NCBI GenBank assembly: GCA_007124475.1
Contig: SLFB01000032.1
Coordinates: 1-19,463 of the forward strand
DNA from: Vibrio sp.
GTDB taxonomy: Bacteria; Pseudomonadota; Gammaproteobacteria; Enterobacterales; Vibrionaceae
Direction of reading: 5' to 3'
DNA: 19,463 nt
The notes below the pieces were generated by a model, which did not search any database, was not told where the DNA came from, and worked only from the letters and a program-made list of their open reading frames with translations. Below, piece after piece: positions 1 to 8,268 of this stretch (the first letter of the stretch is position 1; each line of letters begins with the position of its first letter). The position numbers and the translations under genes are program-made.

Positions 1-1
1 T

Positions 2-3000
2 AGTTTTCAACCGGGTGATTATAGTTATAGTAAAGGAGAGTTTAAAAATGGGAGCCAGTTATCAACAAATGGTAGAACCACTCGCCTTTATTTTGATTCT
101 CTTACTCTTGAAAATGCTAAATTAAATCCAAATGGGAAATCAGAAGATCTATTTATTTATGTTTCGGGCAGTTTGTCTGTTGCAGGTCTAAATGAAATTA
201 ACGCTATTGTTTATGTTGCTGGCGCGGTGACAATTGCTGGTAATGCTAAGCTTACTGGAGCGATTTCTGCAGGTGGAGCTTTAGATATTACGGAAAACAG
301 TATTGTTAATATTGACTTGAATGCGGTTAATCAAGCGGATTTAATTGGTATGTGTCAGTCGGGTTTCTCTGAGTCACAGTGTTTTAGCGATAATTTTAAT
401 CACTCAGATTTAACTCAAAATTGGGTTAGGTTTAAAAGTAGTGGCGACTTTACCCCTAGTATCGTTAATAACCGTTTGAGATTAACTGAAGCGGTGCAAG
501 ATCAAGCTACGGCTGCTACTTTCCAACGGATATTTCCCGCCAAGGGTAATTTAGTTCGAGTCGAATTTGATTACTTTGCTTATGATGGGACAGGAGCTGA
601 TGGTGTAGCGATAGTTTTTTCTGACGCCGAAGTAACACCTCAAGTCGGTGCTTTTGGTGGTCCTCTTGGATACGGTTATAAAGTTGCCGAACAAAAACCA
701 GGCTTTGCTGGAGGCTGGTTAGGTATTGGACTAGATGAGTATGGTAATTACTCAGTTGAGGGTGGAGGGAATAGCCTTGATAGTAGAAGGCGTCAATCAG
801 TTGTATTAAGAGGCTCTGGAGCGGGATACTCAGGCTATAACTATTTGGCTGGAACTTGTAATAACGGCACAGTCAATACTAATGGTAATTGTTTATCCCC
901 AGCTATTGATGGTAATAGTGGCAATCCATTACATCGTTATCGTATTACTATTGACTCACGGCAAAGTGATACTTCTGTTGTTACTGTAAGTCGACGTGTG
1001 GGAATAAATGGCAATTGGGAGGATCTAATTGGTCCCATTGATGTCATGACCTTTCAAGTTCAGCAAAATGTTCCGGATGAACTTTTTATGTCGATAACGG
1101 GCTCTACTGGTTCGGTAACGAACATTCATGAAATTGATGAGTTTGAAGTTTGCGCACTAAACTCTCGTCCTGTGGGGGAGCAAATTAATCATTTCCGTAT
1201 CACACTTCCACAGCAAGCGTTAACCTGTGATGTGGCAGAGGTATCGGTAAAAGCCTGTGCTAATGGTGACTGCAGTAGCTCTTTTACTGAACCTGTTACG
1301 GCTAACTTAAAACCCAACTCATTACCAGGTGCGACAGGAGGATGGGTTAATGGCTCAACATTAAGTTTTAATAACGGGATTGGACAGGCTAAATTAAGGC
1401 GAAATCAAGCGGGACATGTCGAAGTTGGCGTTTTAGGCTCAAACCCTACCGCAGTCGCTTTTAATAACACCAAGTGCAGTTACAACGGTAGCCACTTTTC
1501 TGAAGCTAATTGTGTCGTAGAATTTGTTGACAGCGGGTTTGTACTTGATGTCCCCCATGCTTATGCCAATCAATTAGTTACTGGGACTATCACGGCATTA
1601 AGTAAAGGAGATAATCCTGAACTATGTATCCCCAGCTTTGCTGGTGTAGATAAAAATGTTTCATTGTGGAGTGAATATCTTATCCCTTCGGGAGGGCAAG
1701 GGTTTTCAGCAATGAATGTTGTCGTGGATGGTTCAGCTATTAGCAATAATAGCGCAGCCCCGAGTCATCGTAGTCTGTATTTTGATCAAAATGGTCAAGC
1801 GGAATTTGAACTAACCTATCGCGAAGCGGGAAGCTTAGCTTTGCACGCCAGTTTTACTGGCACTGACGATGAGCAAGACTTGCAATTGCAAGGTGAGACG
1901 ATTTTTGTTCGTGTGCCTAAAGCTTTAATTGTACGAGCTGAAAATTACCATGGTGAAGATCAATTATGTGATAGCGACTACATAGAGTGTGGAATATTTG
2001 CACGTGCTGGTGAAGATTTTAAGTTAACCATTTCTCCTATTGCTTATTCATCTAATGATGATCATTTACCAATAAGTAACTTTGAGTATCAAGGTTTAGA
2101 GCTGAGCAATGAGGTTGTTGCTCCAGCAAAAATTGAACTAGGCGGTCGAGATGGTCAACTCAATAATCCCAGTTACGATCATCAACTGGGTGATACCACG
2201 ACTATTTGGCGTAATATTAATGAAGTTGGCGTGTTTCAGTTTTCTATTAAACCACCAACTGTCTATTGGCTAACTGAAGATTTATTTATCAATTTAGCGG
2301 AGGAAGGGTTAGAGATAGAGGTTGTGCCTTCCGGGCCGATAGGCCGCTTTATCCCGGCATATTTTGATGTCTCACCGATGACGGTGTCATTAGCTGCAGC
2401 TTGCAACAGCGATGAAAAGGCTTTTACCTATCTAGGTCAGCCGTTTGCTTATGCCAACAATCCTGGTCTCTATTTACAGCCCAAATCAGGTAGTGGTTCT
2501 GATACGCTGAATTATTTAATTGGACCATGGTGGCGTTATGACAACCAATGGGCGGATAGAGAGTATAGCAATGAAATTAATGACCTCACGATCGCTTTTA
2601 CGAACGAATTGCCCGAACCAGTGATTCGCCAATCAACATCAACCAGTGGTGTGCTCCTTAATCATGAGCAGCTTAGCTATCAAAAACCGATAGAGCCGAT
2701 GGTTCCGTTCAATGCAGACTTTAACTTACGCTTGCCAATCAATGATCTAACAGACAGTGATGGTGTCTGTTATCGAGCGGATTATTTCACCCCCTGTTTG
2801 GAATATACCTTTGAAAATATCGACCAAACCATGCCACTGTATTGGGGGCGTTTAACCATTGAAGATGTGTTTGGCCCTGAAACACAAGGCTTACAGCAAA
2901 CAATCATCACTGAGTATTACACCTCAGCAGGATTTGTGACTAACAGCCATGATAATTGCACTGAATTACCGGTACTAAGTGCCTTTGAGTTTGAATCGGA

Positions 3001-3295
3001 CGATTTTAGTGTTAACCAAGGTGGGCCAACGCCTCCTCTCGTTACCGTAACTATACAACCAGATACAAGCCCATTGACTTTAGAGCAAGGGGTGAGAAGT
3101 TTAAACTATACCGCGCCGGGGGTAAGCAATCGCGGTGTGATCAAAGCGCTACTCAATTTAGAACAGCATGGGCTGCCTTGGCTGCGCCGTTATAATGCTC
3201 AAAGTGAAACCTGGGATGATAGTGTCGCTGGCCAAGTGCAATTTGGCTTGTACCGTGGCAATGACCGAGTGATATGGTGGCGAGAAGGCAATTAA
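2..3295 (+). CDS. mshQ: MSHA biogenesis protein MshQ, 5'-truncated by the window edge
   Basis: The frame is open from base 2, so the gene begins before the window; a TTG near 173 is internal. About 1097 residues are visible. The first part (to about base 360) carries the short repetitive beta-strand-like segment usual in MshQ ('LYFDSLSLEN', 'INAIVYVAGAVTIAG'). From about 380 to 1160 an L-type (legume-lectin-like) fold is suggested by 'DGVAIVFSD', 'GAFGGPLGYGY' and 'GGWLGIGLDEYGNYSVEG'. From about 1180 to the end lies a cysteine-containing region of the DUF6701 type, beginning near 'LTCDVAEVSVKACANGDC'. In Vibrio, mshQ is the last gene of the mannose-sensitive haemagglutinin type IV pilus locus and lies just before mreB, as here. 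Its exact role is not established; an extracellular pilus-associated adhesin is an inference from the lectin domain. The identification rests on family resemblance plus position. Confidence 0.88.
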   Translation, partial: SFQPGDYSYSKGEFKNGSQLSTNGRTTRLYFDSLTLENAKLNPNGKSEDLFIYVSGSLSVAGLNEINAIVYVAGAVTIAGNAKLTGAISAGGALDITENSIVNIDLNAVNQADLIGMCQSGFSESQCFSDNFNHSDLTQNWVRFKSSGDFTPSIVNNRLRLTEAVQDQATAATFQRIFPAKGNLVRVEFDYFAYDGTGADGVAIVFSDAEVTPQVGAFGGPLGYGYKVAEQKPGFAGGWLGIGLDEYGNYSVEGGGNSLDSRRRQSVVLRGSGAGYSGYNYLAGTCNNGTVNTNGNCLSPAIDGNSGNPLHRYRITIDSRQSDTSVVTVSRRVGINGNWEDLIGPIDVMTFQVQQNVPDELFMSITGSTGSVTNIHEIDEFEVCALNSRPVGEQINHFRITLPQQALTCDVAEVSVKACANGDCSSSFTEPVTANLKPNSLPGATGGWVNGSTLSFNNGIGQAKLRRNQAGHVEVGVLGSNPTAVAFNNTKCSYNGSHFSEANCVVEFVDSGFVLDVPHAYANQLVTGTITALSKGDNPELCIPSFAGVDKNVSLWSEYLIPSGGQGFSAMNVVVDGSAISNNSAAPSHRSLYFDQNGQAEFELTYREAGSLALHASFTGTDDEQDLQLQGETIFVRVPKALIVRAENYHGEDQLCDSDYIECGIFARAGEDFKLTISPIAYSSNDDHLPISNFEYQGLELSNEVVAPAKIELGGRDGQLNNPSYDHQLGDTTTIWRNINEVGVFQFSIKPPTVYWLTEDLFINLAEEGLEIEVVPSGPIGRFIPAYFDVSPMTVSLAAACNSDEKAFTYLGQPFAYANNPGLYLQPKSGSGSDTLNYLIGPWWRYDNQWADREYSNEINDLTIAFTNELPEPVIRQSTSTSGVLLNHEQLSYQKPIEPMVPFNADFNLRLPINDLTDSDGVCYRADYFTPCLEYTFENIDQTMPLYWGRLTIEDVFGPETQGLQQTIITEYYTSAGFVTNSHDNCTELPVLSAFEFESDDFSVNQGGPTPPLVTVTIQPDTSPLTLEQGVRSLNYTAPGVSNRGVIKALLNLEQHGLPWLRRYNAQSETWDDSVAGQVQFGLYRGNDRVIWWREGN

Positions 3296-3374
3296 GCCGC
3301 TGATTTCCTCTCAGATCGCCCCTTAAGTTAGGGAATGGTCAGAAATTATGGGTTTTCCTTCATGTTTATGGATC

Positions 3375-3401
3375 AACGCCTTGCTGTGATTGCAAGGCGT
3401 T
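3375..3401 (+). terminator. Putative stem-loop terminator after mshQ
   Basis: A perfect 10-bp stem (AACGCCTTGC at 3375-3384 with GCAAGGCGTT at 3392-3401) encloses a 7-base loop. It lies 80 bases after the mshQ stop and 54 bases before mreB. The T-rich stretch (3417-3428) starts about 15 bases later instead of directly after the stem, so termination may be weak or Rho-assisted. It probably separates the pilus operon from the mre operon. Confidence 0.4.
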
Positions 3402-3412
3402 GGTACATTTAG

Positions 3413-4498
<1,086 letters not shown>

Positions 4499-4578
4499 TA
4501 TGCTCATTACACGTTGCAGCTATCTCTTTACCTGATTTGATTGGTTATCTCAGCTCTTTTAGGGGAATAAAACGGCAT

Positions 4579-4698
4579 TGTGCCCAAACCATTTGCAGTG
4601 GCAGCTCGCTGACAAGGGAGTAAGTCCCCATTAGCATAAGCAGACGATGTGATTGAGGCGAACCAACCTAGCTTGCAGCTGCAAATAGCAAGGGTATA
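4579..4698 (+). repeat. ERIC-like imperfect palindromic repeat (mreB-mreC gap)
   Basis: An approximately 120-base element bounded by TGTGCCC and GGGTATA, which are diverged inverted ends. Each half contains a matching 'TTTGCAG/CTGCAAA' segment, and the centre reads AGTCCCCATTAGCATAAGC followed by GACGATGTGATTGAGGCG. This layout matches enterobacterial repetitive intergenic consensus (ERIC) elements: about 127 bases, terminal TATACCC/GGGTATA, and a central CCCC-AG...GTGACTGGGG palindrome. The same core (AGCATA-GCA-ACGATGTGATTG) recurs on the - strand at 16709-16831, so the two copies support each other. It lies inside the mreB-mreC intergenic region and should be transcribed as a long hairpin. 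Confidence 0.6.
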
Positions 4699-4704
4699 AC
4701 GCAT

Positions 4705-4744
4705 GTGCCCTGCCTCACGGTAATTATGTTGTGGGGCGGGGCAC
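4705..4744 (+). other. GC-rich RNA hairpin between mreB and mreC
   Basis: Arms GTGCCCTGCCTCAC (4705-4718) and GTGGGGCGGGGCAC (4731-4744) pair over 14 bp with two G-U wobbles and a 12-base spacer, two bases of which at each side can also wobble-pair. The wobbles favour folding of the + strand transcript; a - strand RNA would have A-C mismatches. It starts 6 bases after the ERIC-like repeat ends. No U-run follows, so it is not a standard intrinsic terminator. A role as a transcript-processing or 3'-protecting barrier for mreB mRNA is possible but inferred. Confidence 0.55.
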
Positions 4745-4772
4745 GTTTACTTGTAATCTAAGTTAAAAGTAA

Positions 4773-4781
4773 TGATATATT
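4773..4781 (+). promoter_or_regulatory. Candidate extended -10 promoter for mreC
   Basis: TGA followed by TATATT forms an extended -10 motif (TGn plus 5 of 6 to TATAAT). A poor -35-like TTGTAA lies at 4751-4756 with a 19-base spacer. It would start transcription near 4788 and give a leader of about 48 bases to the mreC ATG. It could give mreCD an input separate from mreB. This is motif evidence only. Confidence 0.35.
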
Positions 4782-4835
4782 CAAGGCGATGCATGATGCA
4801 CAATTCACCAGTCATTACCGTTTGGGTTGTTTAAT

Positions 4836-5726
4836 ATGAAGCCGATATTTGGTCGAGGCCCCTCTTTGCAACAGCGTCTTTTTTTTGCTGTTGTCCTATC
4901 AGCAAGTTTGATGTTGGCTGATACTCGCCTGGATGCTTTTTCGCAAGTTCGCTATTTATTGAATAGTGCTATCGCCCCTGTGCAATATGCCGCTGATGTA
5001 CCGCGTACTCTGTTTGACGGCCTGTATGATCGAGTTAGCTCTCGGCAGCAACTGATCGACAATCGGGATTCATTACAACGGCAAGTGTTATTACTCAATA
5101 GTGACCTGTTACTTTTGGAACAATATCGAGAAGAAAACCAAAGACTCAGAAAGTTACTGGGTTCAGATTTTGTGCGTGATGAGCGAAAAGTGGTTGCTGA
5201 AGTGATGGGGGTTGACACCTCACCTTACCGTCACCAAGTGGTGATTGATAAAGGACGAGCCGATGGTGTTTACGAAGGCCAACCTGTGATTAATGACAAA
5301 GGGATTGTGGGCCAAGTAACTTTTGTTGCCGCTCATAACAGCCGGGTATTATTGTTGATTGATCCTAATAGCTCGATTCCAGTTCAGAATCTACGTAGTG
5401 ATATTCGTGTTATTGCTTCTGGTAATGGACAACAAGCAGAGATCCAACTGGATCACGTTCCCACCAGTACCGATATGCAAGTGGGGGATATGTTAGTGAC
5501 TTCTGGTTTAGGCGGCGTTTATCCCGAAGGCTATCCAGTGGCTTTGATCTCAGAAGTGGATCGAGACACTCGCCGTGAGTTTGCAATGATTAAGGCAACC
5601 CCAGTGGTGGATTTTCATCGTTTACGCTATTTACTCTTGATTTGGCCAAATGAAGATCGCCAGCAGCAGGTATTACAAGCGGATCCTCAACGTATGCTTA
5701 AGGAGGCCGGTAATGGCTCGCAGTGA
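4836..5726 (+). CDS. mreC: Rod shape-determining protein MreC
   Basis: A bitopic inner-membrane protein whose periplasmic part links the MreB/MreD/RodA-PBP2 elongation machinery. I take ATG 4836 (MKPIFGRGPSLQQRLFF, 296 residues); an in-frame TTG three codons upstream is less likely. No good Shine-Dalgarno sequence is visible before either. Residues about 14-30 form the single transmembrane helix after a short basic cytoplasmic stretch. A heptad-rich coiled coil follows at about 60-105 (RQQLIDNRDSLQRQ... YREENQRLRKLL). Then comes the beta-rich MreC core with 'VVIDKGRADGVYEGQPVINDKGIVGQV' and 'MLVTSGLGGVYPEGYPVALI'. The C-terminus overlaps the mreD start by 14 bases, so the two are translationally linked. 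Confidence 0.96.
   Translation: MKPIFGRGPSLQQRLFFAVVLSASLMLADTRLDAFSQVRYLLNSAIAPVQYAADVPRTLFDGLYDRVSSRQQLIDNRDSLQRQVLLLNSDLLLLEQYREENQRLRKLLGSDFVRDERKVVAEVMGVDTSPYRHQVVIDKGRADGVYEGQPVINDKGIVGQVTFVAAHNSRVLLLIDPNSSIPVQNLRSDIRVIASGNGQQAEIQLDHVPTSTDMQVGDMLVTSGLGGVYPEGYPVALISEVDRDTRREFAMIKATPVVDFHRLRYLLLIWPNEDRQQQVLQADPQRMLKEAGNGSQ
5701..5706 (+). promoter_or_regulatory. Ribosome binding site that fixes the mreD start
   Basis: A perfect AGGAGG inside the last codons of mreC, 6 bases before ATG 5713. It decides in favour of this start over the upstream in-frame extension that lies within mreC. Confidence 0.8.
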
Positions 5727-6201
5727 TTGGTCTAGTCGCTTGGTGATTTGGGGCTCATTCCTTCTGGCCTTAATAGCGCAAACGATCCCTTGGCCTGGTA
5801 TGCTTGATTTATTACGACCATCTTGGTTGTTGTTGGTGGCTTGCTATTGGGTGATGGCTTTACCACATCGGGTCAATGTCGGTACCGCCTTAGTGATTGG
5901 TTTATTGTGGGATTTATTGCTCGGTTCGACCCTTGGTATCCGTGGCATGATGATGTCGATTGTGATTTATCTCGTCGCCGTCAACTTTTTAGTATTACGT
6001 AATATGGCGTTATGGCAACAAGCCATCATTATTGCCTTTTTGGCCATGGGTTTAGAGTTGCTGATTTTTTTAGGTGAATTTTTAATCCAAGATGTGACAT
6101 TTAATCCTTTTACTCTCTGGAGTGGTGTCGTCAGCTGCATACTATGGCCATGGCTATTTTTATTATTGCGTCGAATCCGTCGTCATTGGAATGTGAAATA
6201 A
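5713..6201 (+). CDS. mreD: Rod shape-determining membrane protein MreD
   Basis: A small polytopic inner-membrane component of the rod complex that partners MreC. Starting at ATG 5713 it has 162 residues, the same length as the E. coli protein. It begins MARSDWSSRLVIWGSFLLAL and shows about five hydrophobic segments. The family hallmarks are visible: 'RPSWLLLVACYWVMALPHRVNVG' and 'GLLWDLLLGSTLGIRGM'. The start overlaps the mreC 3' end and has a perfect Shine-Dalgarno sequence. Its stop TAA shares one base with the maf start (TAATG), so re-initiation coupling to maf is likely. Confidence 0.96.
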   Translation: MARSDWSSRLVIWGSFLLALIAQTIPWPGMLDLLRPSWLLLVACYWVMALPHRVNVGTALVIGLLWDLLLGSTLGIRGMMMSIVIYLVAVNFLVLRNMALWQQAIIIAFLAMGLELLIFLGEFLIQDVTFNPFTLWSGVVSCILWPWLFLLLRRIRRHWNVK

Positions 6202-6764
6202 TGAATAAAAGATTATTACTGGCTTCAGGCTCTCCAAGGCGTCGAGAGCTACTTAGCCAACTCGGTTATCAATTTGACGTTGTGGTGCCGAATGTGCCAG
6301 AAGAACGTCAGCCACAAGAGTCACCAGCGGATTATGTCACTCGGCTCTCGGTTGATAAAGCCCAGGCTGGACTGGCGATGGCAGAGCAGGGGGCAATCGT
6401 ACTTGGCTCAGATACGATAGTGGTGATGGATAAAAATGTATTAGAAAAACCACAAGATTTTCAGGATGCTCAACGTATGCTTGAGCAATTGTCTAACCGC
6501 TCTCATCACGTGATGACAGCGGTAACTGTCGCCAGCCAGCATCATAGTCGTACTACGCTTGTTAACACAGAGGTGTGGTTTAAGGTTTTATCATCACAAG
6601 AGATAGCAGATTACTGGCAAACCGGTGAACCTTGTGACAAAGCGGGAAGCTATGCGATTCAAGGTTTAGGTGGTCGATTTGTGACGCGAATAGAAGGCAG
6701 CTACTACGCTGTTGTCGGCTTACCTCTCTATGAAACGGATCAGCTCCTGCACGAATTTTTATAA
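6201..6764 (+). CDS. maf: Maf family nucleotide pyrophosphatase (dTTP/UTP type, YhdE-like)
   Basis: Hydrolyses non-canonical and certain canonical nucleoside triphosphates to monophosphates; the YhdE branch acts on dTTP, UTP and modified forms and is linked to septum inhibition. ATG 6201 gives 187 residues starting MNKRLLLASGSPRRRELL, the signature Maf N-terminus. Further motifs are 'VLGSDTIVVMDKNVLEKP' (catalytic aspartate loop), 'RSHHVMTAV', and 'DKAGSYAIQGLGGRFVTRIEGSYYAVVGLPLYET', which fits the YhdE subgroup better than the YceF (7-methyl-GTP) subgroup. A 19-residue upstream extension lies inside mreD and is not used. It sits in the conserved position between mreD and rng. Confidence 0.95.
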   Translation: MNKRLLLASGSPRRRELLSQLGYQFDVVVPNVPEERQPQESPADYVTRLSVDKAQAGLAMAEQGAIVLGSDTIVVMDKNVLEKPQDFQDAQRMLEQLSNRSHHVMTAVTVASQHHSRTTLVNTEVWFKVLSSQEIADYWQTGEPCDKAGSYAIQGLGGRFVTRIEGSYYAVVGLPLYETDQLLHEFL

Positions 6765-6786
6765 CTTAGATCATTGAGGTGCGCTC

Positions 6787-8256
6787 ATGAGTGCGGAGTT
6801 GTTATTAAATGTGACCCCAAGTGAAACTAGGGTTGCGATGATTGAAGATGGGGTCTTACAAGAAATCCACATCGAACGAGAAGCCAAACGTGGCCTTGTC
6901 GGCAATATTTATAAAGGCAAAGTCAGCCGAGTATTACCTGGTATGCAGGCGGCATTTGTTGATATCGGTTTAGATAAAGCGGCTTTTTTGCACGCTTCAG
7001 ATATTGTTCCCCATACCGAATGTGTTGCTGAAAACGAAAAGCAACAATTTAAAGTCCGTGACATATCCGAATTAGTTCGCCAAGGGCAAGATATTGTCGT
7101 GCAAGTGGTTAAAGATCCGCTTGGTACTAAAGGGGCGCGTCTAACAACCGATATTACCCTGCCGTCTCGTTACTTAGTGTATATGCCGGGAGCTATCCAT
7201 GTTGGCGTATCACAACGAATTGAAAGTGAAAAAGAACGTAATCGACTGAAAAACTGTGTTGCTAACTATTGCGATGAATACGGTGGTTTTATTATTCGCA
7301 CGGCTGCTGAGGGAGCCAACGAGCAAGAACTGGCTCAAGATGCCGCCTTTTTAAAACGTTTATGGCGTAAGATCATTGAGCGTCGCAGCAAATACAAAAC
7401 CCGCACCACACTCTATGGTGAATTAGGTTTAGCGCAGCGTATTTTACGTGATTTTGTCGGTACTGAGTTAACTCGCATTTTGGTGGATTCACGCAGTGAA
7501 TACGATAACTTAGTCGAGTTTACTTCAGAGTATGTCCCTGAATTGACGGACAAATTAGCCTTGTATGAAGGTGATAAACCGATTTTTGATATGTATGACA
7601 CCGAAAATGAGATCCAACGTTCCCTTGAGCGTAAAGTGGAGCTTAAGTCCGGTGGTTATTTGATCATTGATCAAACCGAAGCCATGACAACCGTTGATAT
7701 CAATACCGGAGCATTTGTCGGGCGGCGCAACCTTGAAGAGACAATCTTTAATACCAACATTGAAGCCACTCAAGCTATTGCCCGTCAGCTACGTTTGCGT
7801 AACCTTGGTGGCATTATCATCATTGATTTTATTGATATGATCTCTGATGACCATCGTCAGCGCGTGGTTGCTTCTCTGGAGGCGGCATTAAGTAAAGATC
7901 GGGTGAAAACCAATATTAACGGGTTTACTCAACTGGGTTTGGTGGAAATGACCCGTAAACGCACGCGCGAAAGTATTGAACATGTCTTGTGTTCTACTTG
8001 TCCAACTTGTGAAGGTCGAGGCAGCGTGAAAACGGTGGATACGGTGTGTTTTGAAATTTTACGTGAAATCACCCGTGTTAATCGAGCTTATGATGCTGAC
8101 CAGTTTGTTGTTTATGCTTCTCCTGCTGTGGCAGAAACTTTGCAAGGTGATGAATCACACTCTTTGGCCGAATTAGAAGTGTTTATTGGTAAGCAAGTTC
8201 GCATTCAGCCGGAGCCTTTGTATGTTCAAGAACAATTTGACGTTGTGATGATGTAA
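6787..8256 (+). CDS. rng: Ribonuclease G
   Basis: A cytoplasmic endoribonuclease that cuts single-stranded A/U-rich RNA, matures the 5' end of 16S rRNA and degrades some mRNAs. The 489 residues match E. coli RNase G in length; the long C-terminal scaffold of RNase E is absent. The S1 domain occupies about 35-120 ('GNIYKGKVSRVLPGMQAAFVDIGLDKAAFLH'). The DNase-I-like catalytic region has the two metal-binding aspartates D304 (MTTVDINTG) and D347 (IIIIDFIDM), at the positions expected for the family. The zinc-link is 'CPTCEGRG' with C405 and C408. GAGGTG precedes ATG 6787. It is 22 bases after maf and 12 bases before yhdP. Confidence 0.98.
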   Translation: MSAELLLNVTPSETRVAMIEDGVLQEIHIEREAKRGLVGNIYKGKVSRVLPGMQAAFVDIGLDKAAFLHASDIVPHTECVAENEKQQFKVRDISELVRQGQDIVVQVVKDPLGTKGARLTTDITLPSRYLVYMPGAIHVGVSQRIESEKERNRLKNCVANYCDEYGGFIIRTAAEGANEQELAQDAAFLKRLWRKIIERRSKYKTRTTLYGELGLAQRILRDFVGTELTRILVDSRSEYDNLVEFTSEYVPELTDKLALYEGDKPIFDMYDTENEIQRSLERKVELKSGGYLIIDQTEAMTTVDINTGAFVGRRNLEETIFNTNIEATQAIARQLRLRNLGGIIIIDFIDMISDDHRQRVVASLEAALSKDRVKTNINGFTQLGLVEMTRKRTRESIEHVLCSTCPTCEGRGSVKTVDTVCFEILREITRVNRAYDADQFVVYASPAVAETLQGDESHSLAELEVFIGKQVRIQPEPLYVQEQFDVVMM

Positions 8257-8268
8257 GTAGGGTTATCG

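Noticed and set aside
173..175. TTG as the start of mshQ
   Set aside because: The frame is open all the way to base 2 and the upstream residues ('LYFDSLSLENAKLNPNGKSEDLFIYVSG') are typical of MshQ, so the gene simply begins before the window.
4827..4829. TTG three codons upstream as the start of mreC
   Set aside because: ATG 4836 gives the usual MreC N-terminus; the TTG has no ribosome site of its own.
5650..5712. N-terminal extension of mreD within mreC
   Set aside because: A perfect AGGAGG sits 6 bases before ATG 5713, and the protein from there has the normal 162-residue length.
6144..6200. N-terminal extension of Maf within mreD
   Set aside because: The Maf signature begins directly at ATG 6201, and the extension is simply mreD read in another frame.
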